Shown one piece after another: positions 5,104 to 5,964 of a stretch of DNA of 5,964 nt. Source of the DNA: an uncultured Acetatifactor sp. (GTDB taxonomy: Bacteria; Bacillota; Clostridia; Lachnospirales; Lachnospiraceae). The DNA is taken from NCBI GenBank assembly GCA_910578995.1, contig CAJTSY010000098.1, forward strand, positions 8,909 to 14,872, given 5' to 3'. Numbering within the stretch: position 1 is the stretch's first letter; the number at the start of each line of letters is the position of its first letter. The position numbers were made by a program, and so were the translations under genes. The notes below the pieces were generated by a model. It was not told where the DNA came from and ran no database searches. It was given only the letters and a program-made list of their open reading frames with translations.

Positions 5104-5143
5104 TCGACATATTTTCACCGCATTATTCGACATTTATCGACAG
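5104..5143 (-). promoter_or_regulatory. Three same-orientation TGTCGA repeats upstream of the coupled pair
   Basis: On the minus strand TGTCGATAAA starts at 5143, TGTCGAATAA at 5133 and TGTCGATACT at 5110; a related ACGATAAAT is just upstream near 5156. Offsets are 10 and 23 bases, near one and two helical turns. They lie 70-105 bases before the start codon at 5038. A possible promoter (TTGAAA, 16 bases, GATAAA) ends beside the first copy, so these could be regulator sites. No known regulator motif is matched. Confidence 0.35.
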
Positions 5144-5159
5144 GAAAATTTATCGTGCA

Positions 5160-5371
5160 TTAAAACAAAATTTCAACTGCGCAAATGACATATCCATGCC
5201 CTTTATCCCAAAGTTCATTCCTGAATGCCTCCCACAATATCTTCCAAAGGAAGGATGTGAGTTCATAACCTATTTTTTATTTATTTTTCCACTTTCCCAG
5301 TCTATTTCAATGTATGATGCTGCCTGATTCGTTCTTTCTATAGTACCCCCAAAATCCGATAACAGTAGCAT
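5160..5371 (-). pseudogene. Possible frame-broken coding remnant of about 70 codons
   Basis: A minus-strand ORF of 33 codons from ATG 5371 (MLLLSDFGGTIERTNQAASY, then IEIDWESGKINKK) ends in TAG at 5272-5270, right after a run of six A. Adding one A to that run would continue the frame into IGYELTSFLWKILWEAF, RNELWDKGHGYVICAVEILF and a TAA at 5162-5160, giving about 70 residues of ordinary protein-like composition. The IEIDWESGKI...KIGYELTSF pattern is faintly like the end of SMI1/KNR4 (SUKH) immunity proteins, but this is weak. No ribosome site precedes ATG 5371, so it reads best as a decayed gene end. It could also be two unrelated chance ORFs. Confidence 0.3.
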
Positions 5372-5392
5372 TGTTCAAATAAGGTAAACACT

Positions 5393-5638
5393 TTATGCCA
5401 TCGGATTATTGCCTCCAGGTTTCACACTGTTTCCATCATAAATAATATACTCTTCTGTCAGTGGAATGTATTCCTGATCATGAATGGATATATCTTCTGT
5501 TTGTACGTTATAAACATTATTAATATCATTCCTCATTAAAATCATTCTATCTCGTATTATTTCTGTATTTCCAGTTATTTCGATATTCTGATTCTGAGAG
5601 CTATAATATCCATATACAAAATATAATTTACCCTTCAT
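5393..5638 (-). CDS. Small hypothetical protein ending in DGNSVKPGGNNPMA
   Basis: An 81-residue protein I do not recognise. It begins MKGKLYFVYGYYSS and continues with a polar, acidic body rich in Asn and Ile (NQNIEITGNTEIIRDR, then NDINNVYNVQTEDISI). No membrane segment or signal peptide is seen. Start 5638 is preferred because GGTGAG lies a few bases upstream; the in-frame ATG at 5650 adds MVRK and has a weaker site (GATAAGAA). Base composition matches the AT-rich block. The polar tail has N-S-V-x-x-G-x-N-N, loosely like the motif shared by the two genes downstream, though the resemblance is short. It may be a small immunity or accessory protein; nothing in the sequence decides. Confidence 0.5.
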   Translation of the reverse strand: MKGKLYFVYGYYSSQNQNIEITGNTEIIRDRMILMRNDINNVYNVQTEDISIHDQEYIPLTEEYIIYDGNSVKPGGNNPMA

Positions 5639-5705
5639 TTTTCTCACCATTTCTTATCGTATTGTTTATAGAGATAGAAACAAAATCTCCCCGCCTATTT
5701 GAATT

Positions 5706-5724
5706 CCAGGTTCGTGTTACCTGG
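5706..5724. repeat. Short inverted repeat CCAGGT-N7-ACCTGG between genes
   Basis: Six-base perfect arms and a seven-base loop, about 45 bases past the stop of the gene that enters from the right edge. There is no T-run on the minus strand, so it is not a typical intrinsic terminator, though it could protect a 3' end or be a dispersed palindrome. It falls near the point where base composition drops. Confidence 0.4.
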
Positions 5725-5769
5725 CACCTTCCCACAGAAATCCTTGGTCTAGCCCGTCAGTCATTCCTT

Positions 5770-5964
5770 CTAAAACTTCACCACCAACACTCCATTAATC
5801 ATTTTGATTGATCCATCATCCGGATAACAGGGCATCCCAAGTACTTCCGGCAATTCAGCATATCCGGACGAATCTTCTGTCTGCGGGGCAAACCCACACC
5901 ACATCTTCATCGATTCCTTCCACAAGTAATCATTAATCCAATTAGAGCTGTTATACGGCAGAAT
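5770..5964 (-). CDS. C-terminal 64 residues of an unrecognised protein (5' end beyond the window)
   Basis: Open from the right edge to TAG at 5772-5770. It reads ILPYNSSNWINDYLWKE, SMKMWCGFAPQTEDSSGYAE, LPEVLGMPCYPDDGSIKMI, NGVLVVKF. The composition is protein-like (Trp, Cys, Pro and Tyr spread along it, no low complexity) and the G+C content is higher than in the AT-rich genes downstream, so it belongs with the flanking chromosome. The GMPCYPDDGSIKxI...VVVKF-type ending suggests a compact folded C-terminus, but I cannot name the family. The missing N-terminus would show whether it is exported. Confidence 0.65.
   Translation of the reverse strand: MLPYNSSNWINDYLWKESMKMWCGFAPQTEDSSGYAELPEVLGMPCYPDDGSIKMINGVLVVKF

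Noticed and set aside
5104..5143. TGTCGA repeats as a CRISPR array or LexA box
   Set aside because: Units are too short and unevenly spaced for CRISPR, and they lack the GAAC-N4-GTTC symmetry of Gram-positive LexA sites.
5150..5266. 38-codon ORF from ATG 5266, and a possible IS200/IS605 TnpA fragment in the overlapping frame (LWDKGHGYV)
   Set aside because: The resemblance to the TnpA LW-x-x-G-Y pattern needs an insertion and stops within a dozen residues; no HUH motif, catalytic Tyr or element end is present.
4833..5327. 164-codon plus-strand ORF
   Set aside because: Its first part is the antisense of the membrane protein's hydrophobic segments, which accounts for its apparent membrane character; the rest crosses the AT-rich gap without a motif.

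Overview
The window looks like a piece of a Bacillota chromosome, most likely a clostridial gut anaerobe of the Lachnospiraceae type. The grounds are a phosphate butyryltransferase gene, strong purine-rich ribosome binding sites, consensus-like sigma-A promoters with 17-base spacers, and a clostridial-style Rpn nuclease. This placement is inference; no rRNA or other marker gene is present. Every gene I can support is on the minus strand, so transcription runs from high to low coordinates.

Layout, in transcription order. At 5964-5770 is the C-terminal end of an unrecognised protein. From about 5700 to 4081 lies a visibly AT-rich stretch (10 G+C of 60 at 4321-4380, against 33 of 60 at 421-480) that looks like inserted accessory DNA. 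It holds a small unrecognised ORF (5638-5393), a probable frame-broken coding remnant (5371-5160), and a translationally coupled pair: a two-helix membrane protein resembling the DUF6232 group (5038-4562) and a 107-residue protein (4565-4242). The last residues of the first and the first residues of the second carry the same 17-residue motif, N-x-I-L-D-x-S-P-x-x-x-G-x-x-N-x-V. That is the arrangement seen in amyloid-signalling pairs.

A promoter at 4059-4031 then drives a two-gene operon: an Rpn-family PD-(D/E)XK nuclease (3808-2618), and 13 bases after it a PIN-like nuclease with a C-terminal zinc ribbon (2604-1213). The Rpn gene has a strong internal ribosome binding site and ATG at 2893. 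This would produce a 91-residue C-terminal protein of the kind described as an intragenic antitoxin (RpnS) in E. coli. About 20 bases beyond the PIN gene starts the promoter of ptb (1072-152), a housekeeping butyrate-pathway gene. Several symmetrical elements lie between this promoter and the ptb start. After ptb comes a 42-bp tandem repeat that runs off the left edge; each complete unit carries an SD-like GGAG seven bases before an ATG.

Taken together, a core metabolic gene is bordered by a compact block of probable conflict or defence genes: two nucleases in one operon plus a membrane/soluble pair sharing a terminal motif. The strongest candidates for something undescribed are the shared-motif pair and the internal Rpn start.
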